From Pareuzebyella sediminis (GTDB lineage: Bacteria > Bacteroidota > Bacteroidia > Flavobacteriales > Flavobacteriaceae), in the NCBI RefSeq assembly GCF_008367235.1, contig NZ_VTZS01000007.1:1-64000 (forward strand): DNA of 64,000 nucleotides, read 5' to 3'. Of this stretch, positions 1 to 7,957 are shown one piece after another. Position numbers and translations under genes: made by a program. Under the pieces are notes generated by a model that worked only from the letters and a program-made list of their open reading frames with translations, was not told where the DNA came from and made no database searches. Each line of letters opens with the position of its first letter. The stretch's first letter is position 1.

Positions 1-1
1 G

Positions 2-124
2 CTGTTCCTGTTCAACATAAGCGGGGGGCTCAACATCGGCTATGCCTACGAGACCTCCGTCCAAAACCCGATCAATGGCCTGGACAACAACACCCATGAG
101 CTTTTCATGAGATTGAAAATATAA
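2..124 (+). CDS. PorP/SprF-family type IX secretion membrane protein, C-terminal end only
   Basis: Only the last 40 codons are in the window, read in the frame that opens at base 2 and stops at 122-124. The visible tail has a GYAYE turn followed by a final NTHELFMRLKI strand, which matches the way PorP/SprF outer-membrane barrels end (a GYAYD-like strand and a last HE-M-R-I strand). In the family these proteins sit in the outer membrane and help attach type IX secretion or gliding components to the cell surface. A terminator hairpin follows 60 bp downstream. The family call rests on a short tail, so another outer-membrane barrel is possible. Confidence 0.55.
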   Translation: MFLFNISGGLNIGYAYETSVQNPINGLDNNTHELFMRLKI

Positions 125-183
125 AATACCTTTGATTAGATGACAGTTGCCCGTTATGCAATTGTAATGTAAAATATAACCAG

Positions 184-215
184 AGCACTTCCATAAATGG
201 CAGTGCTTTTTATTT
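184..215 (+). terminator. Rho-independent terminator after the PorP/SprF-like gene
   Basis: A hairpin with outer stem AGCACT (184-189) and AGTGCT (202-207) and inner stem CCA/TGG is followed by a T-rich run. It lies 60 bp after the stop codon, in the right place and direction to end that transcript. Confidence 0.65.
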
Positions 216-242
216 TCTAAACTATTTGCTCGAACTGAAAAT

Positions 243-455
243 ACTATAAAAATGTCTAATTAAGGGGCCTTTTTTGATGCCATGATTTTTATAGTAAAGG
301 CCCAAATGTGTTCGTTTTATAGTGGTTACGTTAATTCACGTTTTATAGGAGTAAATGGGTTTACTTATTTGACCGTTTTTGTAAACTGTAGTTTTCAAAC
401 CTTTTCATTATTTCTAACAAGTTTACTATTCCCGTACACTTTAATAGTTTACCTT
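243..455. repeat. Cluster of short repeats upstream of the serine recombinase (candidate res/crossover region)
   Basis: This stretch has no convincing gene but holds repeated words. TTTTATAG-type words occur at 286-294, 315-322 and 341-348, with the inverse ACTATAAAAA at 243-252. GTTTAC occurs at 359-364, 421-426 and 448-453, with the inverse GTAAAC at 381-386. Serine resolvase and invertase genes are often preceded by a recombination site built from short inverted repeats, and the recombinase starts only 23 bp after the last repeat. The role as a res site or as autoregulatory operators is inference. Confidence 0.4.
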
Positions 456-477
456 ACATACGTCTAAATACACCGAA

Positions 478-1152
478 ATGACATTTGGCTATGCAAGGGT
501 GAGCACCAAATCTCAAAAGCAAGATCTTCAGGTCGATGCATTTTTGAAAGAAGGCATAAAACCGAAAAATATCTACGCGGATGTCTCCTCCGGTGCAAAA
601 AGTGAGCGCAAAGGTCTGGATGAAATGCTCTCGAAATTAAGGGAGGGTGATACCGTTGTGGTCTGGAAGATGGACCGCATTGCGAGAAGTCTTTCCCATT
701 TGGTCAAGCTAATCGAGGATTTTGAGAAAAGAGGAGTCCACTTTAAGAGCATACAGGAGAACTTTATAGATACCTCTTCTCCGCATGGTCGGTTCCTTTT
801 CAATTTTTTTGCCTCGATTGCCCAACTTGAGCGTGATATCATTATTGAAAGAACACGGGCCGGTCTCGAAAGCTCCCGAAGAAGGGGCGTAAGGCTAGGC
901 CGCCAACCAGGTCTGAGCAAAAAAGCCCAACATAAGGCCATACTAGCGGAAAAATATTATCGTGACAACAAACTGAGCATAGAGGAAATCATGAAACTTA
1001 TCGATATCGGCTCGAAGCGAACACTCTATAAGTACCTGTCGCACCAGGGCAGAAGGAACTGCAATCAATGCGGAAAGTTGTTTTGGGACAAGGCACAGGA
1101 TACGGAAAGTGCATTGTGCAAGAAACATTTCGAAAAATCGAAGAAAATATGA
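478..1152 (+). CDS. Serine recombinase (resolvase/DNA invertase family)
   Basis: A 224-residue site-specific recombinase that would cut and rejoin DNA through a 5'-phosphoserine link. The N-terminal catalytic domain begins MTFGYARVST with the nucleophile Ser9, and carries the expected arginine-rich active-site segment (KMDRIARS near residue 65) and the LERDIIIERTRAGL start of the long E helix near residue 120. A C-terminal helix-turn-helix follows, and then a short tail with CNQCGKLF and a later Cys and His that may bind zinc, which is unusual for a small resolvase. A cluster of short repeats lies immediately upstream and a nuclease-STAND gene 61 bp downstream, so it may belong to a small mobile unit carrying that gene. 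Resolvase and invertase roles cannot be told apart here. Confidence 0.9.
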   Translation: MTFGYARVSTKSQKQDLQVDAFLKEGIKPKNIYADVSSGAKSERKGLDEMLSKLREGDTVVVWKMDRIARSLSHLVKLIEDFEKRGVHFKSIQENFIDTSSPHGRFLFNFFASIAQLERDIIIERTRAGLESSRRRGVRLGRQPGLSKKAQHKAILAEKYYRDNKLSIEEIMKLIDIGSKRTLYKYLSHQGRRNCNQCGKLFWDKAQDTESALCKKHFEKSKKI

Positions 1153-1213
1153 ATGTTTTTATCAGGCCTGTCGTAAATAGTTTTTCCAAAATCAAAAGAG
1201 TGAACACTTGATA

Positions 1214-3583
1214 ATGAAGTATAACCTAGACGAACTACATTGGCAGGAGTTTGAAGTTTTAGCCTTCAAGGTAGTACAAATTTTGGTATCACCTGATACA
1301 CAGTTTATTGAAGGGGGAAGTGATAAAGGAAGAGATTTCGTCTACGATGGTCGTTCTAAGGACTTTAAAAATGATTGGGCAGGGAAATGGATTTTTCAAG
1401 CAAAGCATAAGTCAAAAGATAATAACATACCAACCGCACTTACATCGGACTTAAAACGGGAGTTGGATAAAGTATTTGTTAAAAACAAATTAGAATATGA
1501 CAACTATATTTTAGTAACTAACAAAACTATAGATGGAACTTTATTTGACCTTCTTAATAATACTTTTCATGAATTCATATCCAAGATGGATATTCGGTGT
1601 CATAACTTCTCAATTATTGGTTATCGCCAAATAGAATCCTGTATCGATTATAGTAATGAGCTAAAATGGTCCTATCCCAATATTATAAGTCATCCAAATT
1701 TTGCAGTTTTAATAAGGGAAGCCACAAATTATAATCTAGAAACAAGAAAAAGAGCTTGGTTAAATAATATTGAAAAGCATAGAGAAAAATTCGTTTATAC
1801 CAATTTTTTTCAGAAAGCGTTTGACAAGCTTAATATTTATCCCGCAATAATTCTATCTGGACCACCAAAAAGTGGTAAAACATTCAACGCCGAAATTCTG
1901 GCTTTAAATTATAGTGTTTTTAAGGGATTTCAACCAATTCTTATCGACAACGCTGACGAAATTGAAAAAGCATATGAAATTGAAAGGAAACAAGTTTTTA
2001 TATGCGATGATGCTTTTGGTAAGCATTCGTTATCATACAGAGCAGAAGACTGGTTTCAAAAACTTGAAAGAATTTTCAATTTAGCTGATAGTTCCCATCT
2101 TTTCCTATTTACGAGTAGAGAATACATTTTTCGCGCTTTTATAAATTTCGGAAATGAAGAAGCAAAGAGATTATTGGAAAAAATTATTGTAGAATCGCAC
2201 AACTATTCTGCACAAGAAAAATTATCTATTCTGCATAGGTATACGGAAACCTCAAATATTTCAGAGTTCGATAAAACTCAAATAAGAGGAAGGGAAAAAG
2301 AACTCACCAGCCATAAAAACTTCTCACCTGAAACGATTAGAGCTTTTTTTGCAAATATTGATACGGAAAATAACAATGAACAGTTAGAGTTGCTTCGTAA
2401 GCATATTGAAAAACCAGATGCGTATTTGTCAGTTGTCTTTTCAAAACTAAATGAGATAAAACAAGCAGCACTTTTAGCAGTATTATGTTCGCCTAAAAAC
2501 GATGAAAGTTCAATTATTACAAAGTTCGCAACTATTTGTTCCGATTTAGGGATGAATCAAATTTTAGATTCTAGGATAGAAATTGATGAACTTGAGGACA
2601 GTATGCTAAAAGTGCTTAAGACCGATAAAATTCAGGAAATTAGTTTTTATCATCCATCGATGCAAGATTTTTTAATCGGTCAATTAATTGTTAATGACAC
2701 AGGAAAATTGAGAGAAATTGTAATTAAAAACCCAAATCAACAAATATTGGAAATTAGTTTATTAAGGCCCTTTAGAAATTCAATGTTTAAATCCGACAAG
2801 AGAAAAATCATTGAACTAAATAAGCATGATGTCCCACAACTTGGTATCGGAATCAAAAGATTAATTAACAATTACGATTTAACAATTAATATAGCAGTAT
2901 ATATTTTTAGTTGGTTCGAACATACTAATCACACTCTAGACCTAAAAATTAATGATGCTCCATTATTTGAAAGTGCAAAAGGCATTGTTACTGATACGTT
3001 CAAATCAATACAAAAAAAAGAATTCTACTTTTATCATAAAGAGGATTCATCCTTAACATGGGCCAATTTGTTTTTAACTGTGAAATCTAATTCTATTCAC
3101 TATGGTTATAACCTTGATGAAAAAAATATTGAGTATTTAAATGAAATTCTGGAATACAAGAAAAATGACAAATATTACTGGAAATTAGTATTTCGTCTTG
3201 CAAATTATACATCTGAGGAAGTATTATTAAACACGGTTGGAAAAAACTGGCTAAACGATTTTTACATAAATTTAAAGGAAGATATTTTTGAATTAGGCTA
3301 TGAATTATATGGTAAAGATTTTCCGGAGTTCAAAAAGTATAAAGCTGAACTGTTGGAAAAGAAACATCCTCAAAAAAGAAAATATAAACCTAACAATTCC
3401 TGGTATCCAAGATATTTAAGTATTCATGACCGCATAAGTATACTGAAAGAAATTAAAGGTTTGAAAATCGGATTTAAAATACTTGACCCTCTTATTCTAC
3501 CATATGATGAAATTAAACAGGTCTCTGATTATGCCAGAAACAGACACAGATTTAATGTAAGCAAAGGATGGTGGTCGAATTAA
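1214..3583 (+). CDS. Restriction-endonuclease-like / nSTAND3 NTPase fusion (candidate anti-phage protein)
   Basis: A 789-residue protein. Residues 1-150 look like an Mrr-type PD-(D/E)xK nuclease: GGSDKGRDF with Asp41, then FQAKH giving a Q62-x-K64 catalytic strand. An NTPase core follows with Walker A GPPKSGKT at 216-223, a Walker B-like segment FICDDAF, and a TSREY sensor motif typical of nSTAND3 NTPases. The remaining ~400 residues are helical and repeat-like and would be the ligand-sensing part. In related STAND systems (Avs and others) phage protein binding triggers oligomerisation and nuclease attack; that role here is inferred. ATG at 1214 is preferred over TTG at 1208. The gene is clearly more AT-rich than the recombinase before it, which fits recent acquisition. 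Confidence 0.75.
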   Translation: MKYNLDELHWQEFEVLAFKVVQILVSPDTQFIEGGSDKGRDFVYDGRSKDFKNDWAGKWIFQAKHKSKDNNIPTALTSDLKRELDKVFVKNKLEYDNYILVTNKTIDGTLFDLLNNTFHEFISKMDIRCHNFSIIGYRQIESCIDYSNELKWSYPNIISHPNFAVLIREATNYNLETRKRAWLNNIEKHREKFVYTNFFQKAFDKLNIYPAIILSGPPKSGKTFNAEILALNYSVFKGFQPILIDNADEIEKAYEIERKQVFICDDAFGKHSLSYRAEDWFQKLERIFNLADSSHLFLFTSREYIFRAFINFGNEEAKRLLEKIIVESHNYSAQEKLSILHRYTETSNISEFDKTQIRGREKELTSHKNFSPETIRAFFANIDTENNNEQLELLRKHIEKPDAYLSVVFSKLNEIKQAALLAVLCSPKNDESSIITKFATICSDLGMNQILDSRIEIDELEDSMLKVLKTDKIQEISFYHPSMQDFLIGQLIVNDTGKLREIVIKNPNQQILEISLLRPFRNSMFKSDKRKIIELNKHDVPQLGIGIKRLINNYDLTINIAVYIFSWFEHTNHTLDLKINDAPLFESAKGIVTDTFKSIQKKEFYFYHKEDSSLTWANLFLTVKSNSIHYGYNLDEKNIEYLNEILEYKKNDKYYWKLVFRLANYTSEEVLLNTVGKNWLNDFYINLKEDIFELGYELYGKDFPEFKKYKAELLEKKHPQKRKYKPNNSWYPRYLSIHDRISILKEIKGLKIGFKILDPLILPYDEIKQVSDYARNRHRFNVSKGWWSN

Positions 3584-3634
3584 ATATTGACAGTATTTAT
3601 CTGGTAAAGCAAAGTTCAATTATAGGATTGAATA

Positions 3635-3856
3635 GTGCGCGTGAAGAAAAAGATTGGCCTAAACAACCTATTGGTCATTTTCATTGTAATTTGGTTTCTT
3701 CAGAGTTGTGATTCTGACTCTGATGCAGGCACAAGGATTGAATCGATTGGGGGAGGCCTTCTTCCCGAAAGGCAAGTAGAAGTGCCTTACGATTTTCCAG
3801 AAGCTGAACCCTTAGGTACTGGTAAACATGAAAAAGTTTTAAAAACCGATAATTAA
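3635..3856 (+). CDS. Small lipoprotein, unknown function
   Basis: A 73-residue product starting at GTG (a second GTG two codons in is equally possible). It has a basic N-terminus, a hydrophobic helix and a lipobox ending LQSC, so it should be lipidated and held in a membrane. The acidic remainder (CDSDSDAGTR and a proline-rich end) matches no family I know. It follows the nuclease-STAND gene by 51 bp and precedes the beta-lactamase-like lipoprotein by 35 bp, all in one direction. Confidence 0.45.
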   Translation: MRVKKKIGLNNLLVIFIVIWFLQSCDSDSDAGTRIESIGGGLLPERQVEVPYDFPEAEPLGTGKHEKVLKTDN

Positions 3857-3891
3857 TACCTTCGAATTTAAACATTCAAAATTTACGGACG

Positions 3892-5028
3892 ATGAACCTT
3901 CTAAATACAAGACTTGTTATACTGTTAGCTTGTTTTTTCATAATACTGTCCTGTAGGAAAGATAAGAAAATAAACTATCATTCGTTCGAAACGGAAGTTG
4001 AATCTTCATTACCTCTCGATGAGACCGATATTTTGCAACGAATGAAGTACTATAATGTTCCTGGTGTGAGCATTGCCGTTGTAGCTAATGGTCAATTAGA
4101 TTGGGCCAAAGGCTATGGCATTGCAAATACGAAGAATGGTTATGAAGTTGATGAAAATACACTGTTCCAGGCAGGTTCCATTAGTAAGCCAATTGCCGCA
4201 ATAGCGGCCTTGCAACTTGCAAGTGAAGGAAAAGTCGAATTGAATTCAGATGTAAATGACTATCTAAAGAATTGGAAAATCAAAGAAAATAACTTTACTG
4301 CGACCGAAAAAGTCACTCTCGAAGGATTACTTACCCATACCGCGGGAGCAACGGTCCATGGTTTTCCGGGCTATACGCAAAAAGACTCTTTCCCGACCAT
4401 AGAAACGGTTTTGAACGGAAAAGGAAATACCGATTCCATTACAATAGATGCGGTTCCCGGTAGTAATTGGAGATATTCAGGTGGTGGGTATACGGTCATG
4501 GAAAAAATAGTCGAAGACGTTTCGGGTCTACCCTTAGAGGAATATATGGAAAAGTATGTTCTAAAGCCCATGGGCATGGACAATAGCACATATGCGCAGC
4601 CATTGCCAGAAGTTTGGCATAGCTCGGCAAGTGCCGCCTACAACCACAAGGGGGATGTTGTAGAAGGCCTTTGGCACAACTATCCCGAACAGGCAGCTGC
4701 AGGGCTATGGACAACTCCCACGGATTTAGCAAAATACTGTATTGAAATTCAGGAGATACTATCTGGAAAAAAGCAAGGCGTACTTGCCAAAAAAATGGTT
4801 GAATCAGTGCTGACCAAACATCAGAACAATTGGGGATTAGGAGTTTCTTTGGATGGCGAAGGGGATGCTTTAAAATTTGGCCATGGAGGTAAAAATAAAG
4901 GATTTACGAATAATTTGGTAGCTTTTGCCTACAAAGGCAGGGCAGTTATTATCATGACGAATGGCGACAATGGATGGGAACTGATAGAAGAGATTCAGAA
5001 ATCTATTTTTGAGCATTATCAATGGTAA
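3892..5028 (+). CDS. Beta-lactamase-fold serine hydrolase, lipoprotein
   Basis: A 378-residue member of the class C beta-lactamase/penicillin-binding-protein-like hydrolases. The signal sequence ends in an ILSC lipobox (Cys21). The catalytic SxxK is S96-I-S-K99 in AGSISKP. A YSGGGY segment corresponds to the Tyr of the YxN motif, and FGHGGKNKG near the C-terminus to the HxG (KTG-like) box. Such proteins hydrolyse small esters, D-amino-acid peptides or lactams in the periplasm or at the cell surface; the substrate cannot be read from sequence. It is complete and of normal length. Antibiotic resistance should not be assumed. Confidence 0.85.
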   Translation: MNLLNTRLVILLACFFIILSCRKDKKINYHSFETEVESSLPLDETDILQRMKYYNVPGVSIAVVANGQLDWAKGYGIANTKNGYEVDENTLFQAGSISKPIAAIAALQLASEGKVELNSDVNDYLKNWKIKENNFTATEKVTLEGLLTHTAGATVHGFPGYTQKDSFPTIETVLNGKGNTDSITIDAVPGSNWRYSGGGYTVMEKIVEDVSGLPLEEYMEKYVLKPMGMDNSTYAQPLPEVWHSSASAAYNHKGDVVEGLWHNYPEQAAAGLWTTPTDLAKYCIEIQEILSGKKQGVLAKKMVESVLTKHQNNWGLGVSLDGEGDALKFGHGGKNKGFTNNLVAFAYKGRAVIIMTNGDNGWELIEEIQKSIFEHYQW

Positions 5029-5056
5029 GTAATTTATTTGAAATTTCAATTAAACT

Positions 5057-5692
5057 ATGACTGAAAAACAATTTTTTAAAATTTTACAAGAAAAGACAGA
5101 AACGGTATTTCACCAAAGTGAAGTTTATAAAAAAAATAAAGACAAAAACTGGTTCTATTCGATTTGTAATGGACCGATACTCAGGGATAAACCGATCATC
5201 TTTGGATTGAATTGGGGAGTAAGTAATAACCCAAACTACGAAGGTCACAAGGCGCAAAAAACATATCCAGAGACTATTGATACAAATACATGGAAGTTTA
5301 AGTCACATGTAAACAGCTATCTGATTAAATATTTTGGATGTTCCTTTGATGAAGTTAATTACAGTAACCAATGCTTTTTTAGAACTCCAAATGAGAGATT
5401 TTTAAGTTACCAAGATTGGCGCGACGCACTTCCCTTGTTCAGGGAATATGTGGAGTACATAAACCCACCCTACCTAATTATGTTGGGAAGACCCAGGCAC
5501 ATGAACAATGAGGAGCTTAAAGATTATAGAGAAATTGGGCATTTGCCCGAAGGTTCAAAGAGAAGGTCTTATGTTCGCTTAGGAACCCTGTTTGATAAAT
5601 ACAAGTTTGGCTCGGTTCCACATAGCTCTGCCCATATTTCCCCTGAAACACATGATGCACTTTGGAAAATATTAGAAGAAAAGTTCAAATAA
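5057..5692 (+). CDS. Hypothetical protein with a uracil-DNA-glycosylase-like layout
   Basis: A soluble 211-residue protein without a signal peptide. The order of segments recalls the uracil-DNA glycosylase superfamily: a first strand with IFGLNWG (compare GxNPG), then NQCFFRTPNE, then a strand PYLIMLGRPRH, and near the C-terminus VPHSSAHIS in the place of the HPS/HPSP box. None of these is an exact match to a catalytic motif, so the fold is a suggestion and enzyme activity is not claimed. It lies 28 bp after the beta-lactamase-like gene in the same direction. Confidence 0.5.
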   Translation: MTEKQFFKILQEKTETVFHQSEVYKKNKDKNWFYSICNGPILRDKPIIFGLNWGVSNNPNYEGHKAQKTYPETIDTNTWKFKSHVNSYLIKYFGCSFDEVNYSNQCFFRTPNERFLSYQDWRDALPLFREYVEYINPPYLIMLGRPRHMNNEELKDYREIGHLPEGSKRRSYVRLGTLFDKYKFGSVPHSSAHISPETHDALWKILEEKFK

Positions 5693-5761
5693 ATGATTAA
5701 AATGGTATTGCCCCCAAGAAGTGTACGTACCGGTTTGTTCATCCATTAGTTACCCAATATA

Positions 5762-6898
5762 ATGAAGAACATATTTTCTCTAATATCATTTTTGGGTGTT
5801 TTTGCAGTCCTAAACTCCTGTGCAAAAGAATCAACCGGATTTGAAATTTCCGCGAATGTGACCGGATTTTCCAACAATTCCAAGGTTACGGTCTCCGACG
5901 CGACAAGCGGAAAAATACTTGATTCCACTAGGTTGACGGAAAACTCTTTTAGGCTGAAGGGCCACCTGGAAGAACCACCGAACAACTTGATTCTCTCGGT
6001 AGTCCCGGATAAAGGAAAATTTGGTGCCTATTCCACAATTTTCATCGGTAACGAGAAGGTGTCGGTAGAAGCCGACAGTACCGAATTTCGATATGGCCTT
6101 AAGCTCACAGGCTCATCCTTCCATAACTTCAAATCAAGATTCGACGAAAGAATAAATCCACTGGAAAAGAAAAGAAACCAAAGACTACAGGAAATGTTCT
6201 CGCTACGTCAGGAAGGCAAGTGGAACGATAGCCTCCAAACAGCATTTTGGGGCGAAAACGGCCTTATAACGGAACTGGACGAACAAACCTTGATGGAGAC
6301 CAAGGACTTCATAGAACAAAATACCGATTCGTACTATGCACTTTATCAGTTGGTATTGAACAAGACCGTGCTGTCCCGAACTTTTATAAACGAGCAGATC
6401 AATAAACTAAGCGACGACCTGAAAGGCACAAAGTACGTCAGAGTGCTTAAGGCATATCAACAAAGCGGGCCCTTAGAAAAAAATGATAGGTTTTACGACT
6501 TCAGCGCGGAGAATCAACTTGGGGGGACCGTCAAGTTTTCCGATTTTTTTGATAAAAAAGACTATGTTCTACTGGAATTCTATTCCCCTTATTGTAGCTG
6601 GTGTACCAAGGCATTGCCCGAGATAAAAAAGTTGGAGGAATCGGAAAGGAATAGATTGGATGTCATAACTTTTAGCGTCGACAGGAACAAGGAGGACTGG
6701 CTTGAGGATTACAGGTCGAAAGAAAAGGACTGGACAAGTCTATGGAGCGCTGAAGGACGATATGGCGATGCTTTTACAACATATGGAGTCCATGGCACAC
6801 CAACTTATTTCCTTTTCAACAAAGATGGAACTCTATTGAACAAATGGAGAGGATATGATGAAACGACCATGGATCAAATCAGAAGCCTGATAAAATAA
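5762..6898 (+). CDS. TlpA-like thioredoxin-fold lipoprotein with N-terminal DUF4369-type domain
   Basis: A 378-residue periplasmic thiol-disulfide protein. The signal peptide ends at LNSC (Cys20), giving a lipid anchor. Residues ~25-120 form the beta-rich domain common in Bacteroidota TlpA relatives (DUF4369), followed by a helical linker and a C-terminal AhpC/TSA-thioredoxin domain with redox motif CSWC in YSPYCSWCTKALPEI. The cis-proline loop HGTPTYFLF is present. In the family these proteins reduce or repair periplasmic thiols or supply cytochrome maturation. It appears to be a single-gene transcript. Confidence 0.85.
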   Translation: MKNIFSLISFLGVFAVLNSCAKESTGFEISANVTGFSNNSKVTVSDATSGKILDSTRLTENSFRLKGHLEEPPNNLILSVVPDKGKFGAYSTIFIGNEKVSVEADSTEFRYGLKLTGSSFHNFKSRFDERINPLEKKRNQRLQEMFSLRQEGKWNDSLQTAFWGENGLITELDEQTLMETKDFIEQNTDSYYALYQLVLNKTVLSRTFINEQINKLSDDLKGTKYVRVLKAYQQSGPLEKNDRFYDFSAENQLGGTVKFSDFFDKKDYVLLEFYSPYCSWCTKALPEIKKLEESERNRLDVITFSVDRNKEDWLEDYRSKEKDWTSLWSAEGRYGDAFTTYGVHGTPTYFLFNKDGTLLNKWRGYDETTMDQIRSLIK

Positions 6899-7040
6899 TA
6901 TTGGGTAACTAAACGAGTAAGCGGTGTTATCGGATTTCTATGCTGGAAAATCGAACAATCAATATCCGCATAACTAATGAATATTTCATTTCTAAAAATC
7001 TCATTTTATTTAAAGGCCATTATAAAAGTTTAAAAAAAGG

Positions 7041-7433
7041 ATGAAAAGGTCAGTAGCCCTTTTTTGGTGCCTAACTATTCTTGTATTGAACCAAGGTTGT
7101 TTGGATTTAAGTGAATGCCCTGAAGAGGTTACTGGAAAATATGTTTGTAACAATGATCCAATTGCCACAAATTATTTGAAACTAAATAAGGATGGTTCAT
7201 TTTTACACTATTATAGTAAAGGTGACAAAATTATTACTGACACAGGAAAATGGGATAAAAGTGATAATGGTTTCTGTGAAATTGAATTCAGCAATTGGAA
7301 GAGCTTCAATGAATTAGAGTTAGATTTTGAAAACTATGGAAGTGGTATATTGTTTGTCAAAGGAAAATCTCTGGATATAACCCCGGATGGTGAATCTAAT
7401 ACAAGCTTCACAAAGGATGACTCAACAAATTAA
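7041..7433 (+). CDS. Small lipoprotein, unknown function
   Basis: A 130-residue product with a hydrophobic signal segment ending NQGC (lipobox Cys20). The mature part has the alternating pattern of a small beta-barrel: GKYVCNN, LKLNKDGSFLHYY, DTGKWDKS. This recalls the lipocalin-like 'GxW / DGTF' lipoproteins common in Bacteroidota, but no specific family can be named. It stands alone, with a 142-bp gap before and over 500 bp after it. Confidence 0.55.
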   Translation: MKRSVALFWCLTILVLNQGCLDLSECPEEVTGKYVCNNDPIATNYLKLNKDGSFLHYYSKGDKIITDTGKWDKSDNGFCEIEFSNWKSFNELELDFENYGSGILFVKGKSLDITPDGESNTSFTKDDSTN

Positions 7434-7957
7434 AAAGTTCAAATAAACGATAGAAATAGGGTGCCATTACATACAATGGAACGATCATATGTAAATTCTG
7501 ATTACCCACAAGAGGTCATGACAATTACCCTAGTAGTGTCATCCCTGAACCATACCCCAGGGCCATTTGTTTTAAAAGATGGGGGCGCTCTATCCCCATT
7601 AAATCGGTCGCCATTTTAAGGGAATTGTGGCATTGTTGCCACATGTCTGCCACATTGAACGATGCTATGATTTATATCTAACATGATAAATACTCAAGAA
7701 AATTGTAAAACACCTACAATGACAAAATTAAAATCTGCCCAAGTAGTTATTATTTGTTTTAATTTTTCATATTTGAAACTATATTTGACAACATAACGGT
7801 ATATTGACACGTATAATACGTTAATATTACATTATTGTGGTTATTTGTCCCCCTCTTAGAGGAACCGAATGGTTCAATTGATCGATCTGTTCCTTCAAGA
7901 TGTGAAATTTAATATTGATTTTGACTTATTTCTAACTGATTGCAACCAAACGTAAGT
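7434..7957. other. Intergenic region upstream of the SusC-like gene
   Basis: No gene is supported in these ~520 bases. A TANNTTTG-type -7 word (TATATTTG) is at 7780-7787, but the nearest TTTG upstream is 23 bp away, longer than the usual 19-20, so a promoter is only suggested. TGGCATTGTTGCCACA near 7630 is a short inverted repeat. Any control of the SusC/SusD pair would act here; no regulator is encoded next to it. Confidence 0.4.

Noticed and set aside
282-467. 61-codon plus-strand ORF before the serine recombinase
   Set aside because: It lies in the repeat cluster, has low-complexity hydrophobic content and no start signal. Better explained as non-coding.
573-941. 122-codon minus-strand ORF inside the serine recombinase
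   Set aside because: Antisense shadow of a well-supported gene; no recognisable motif.
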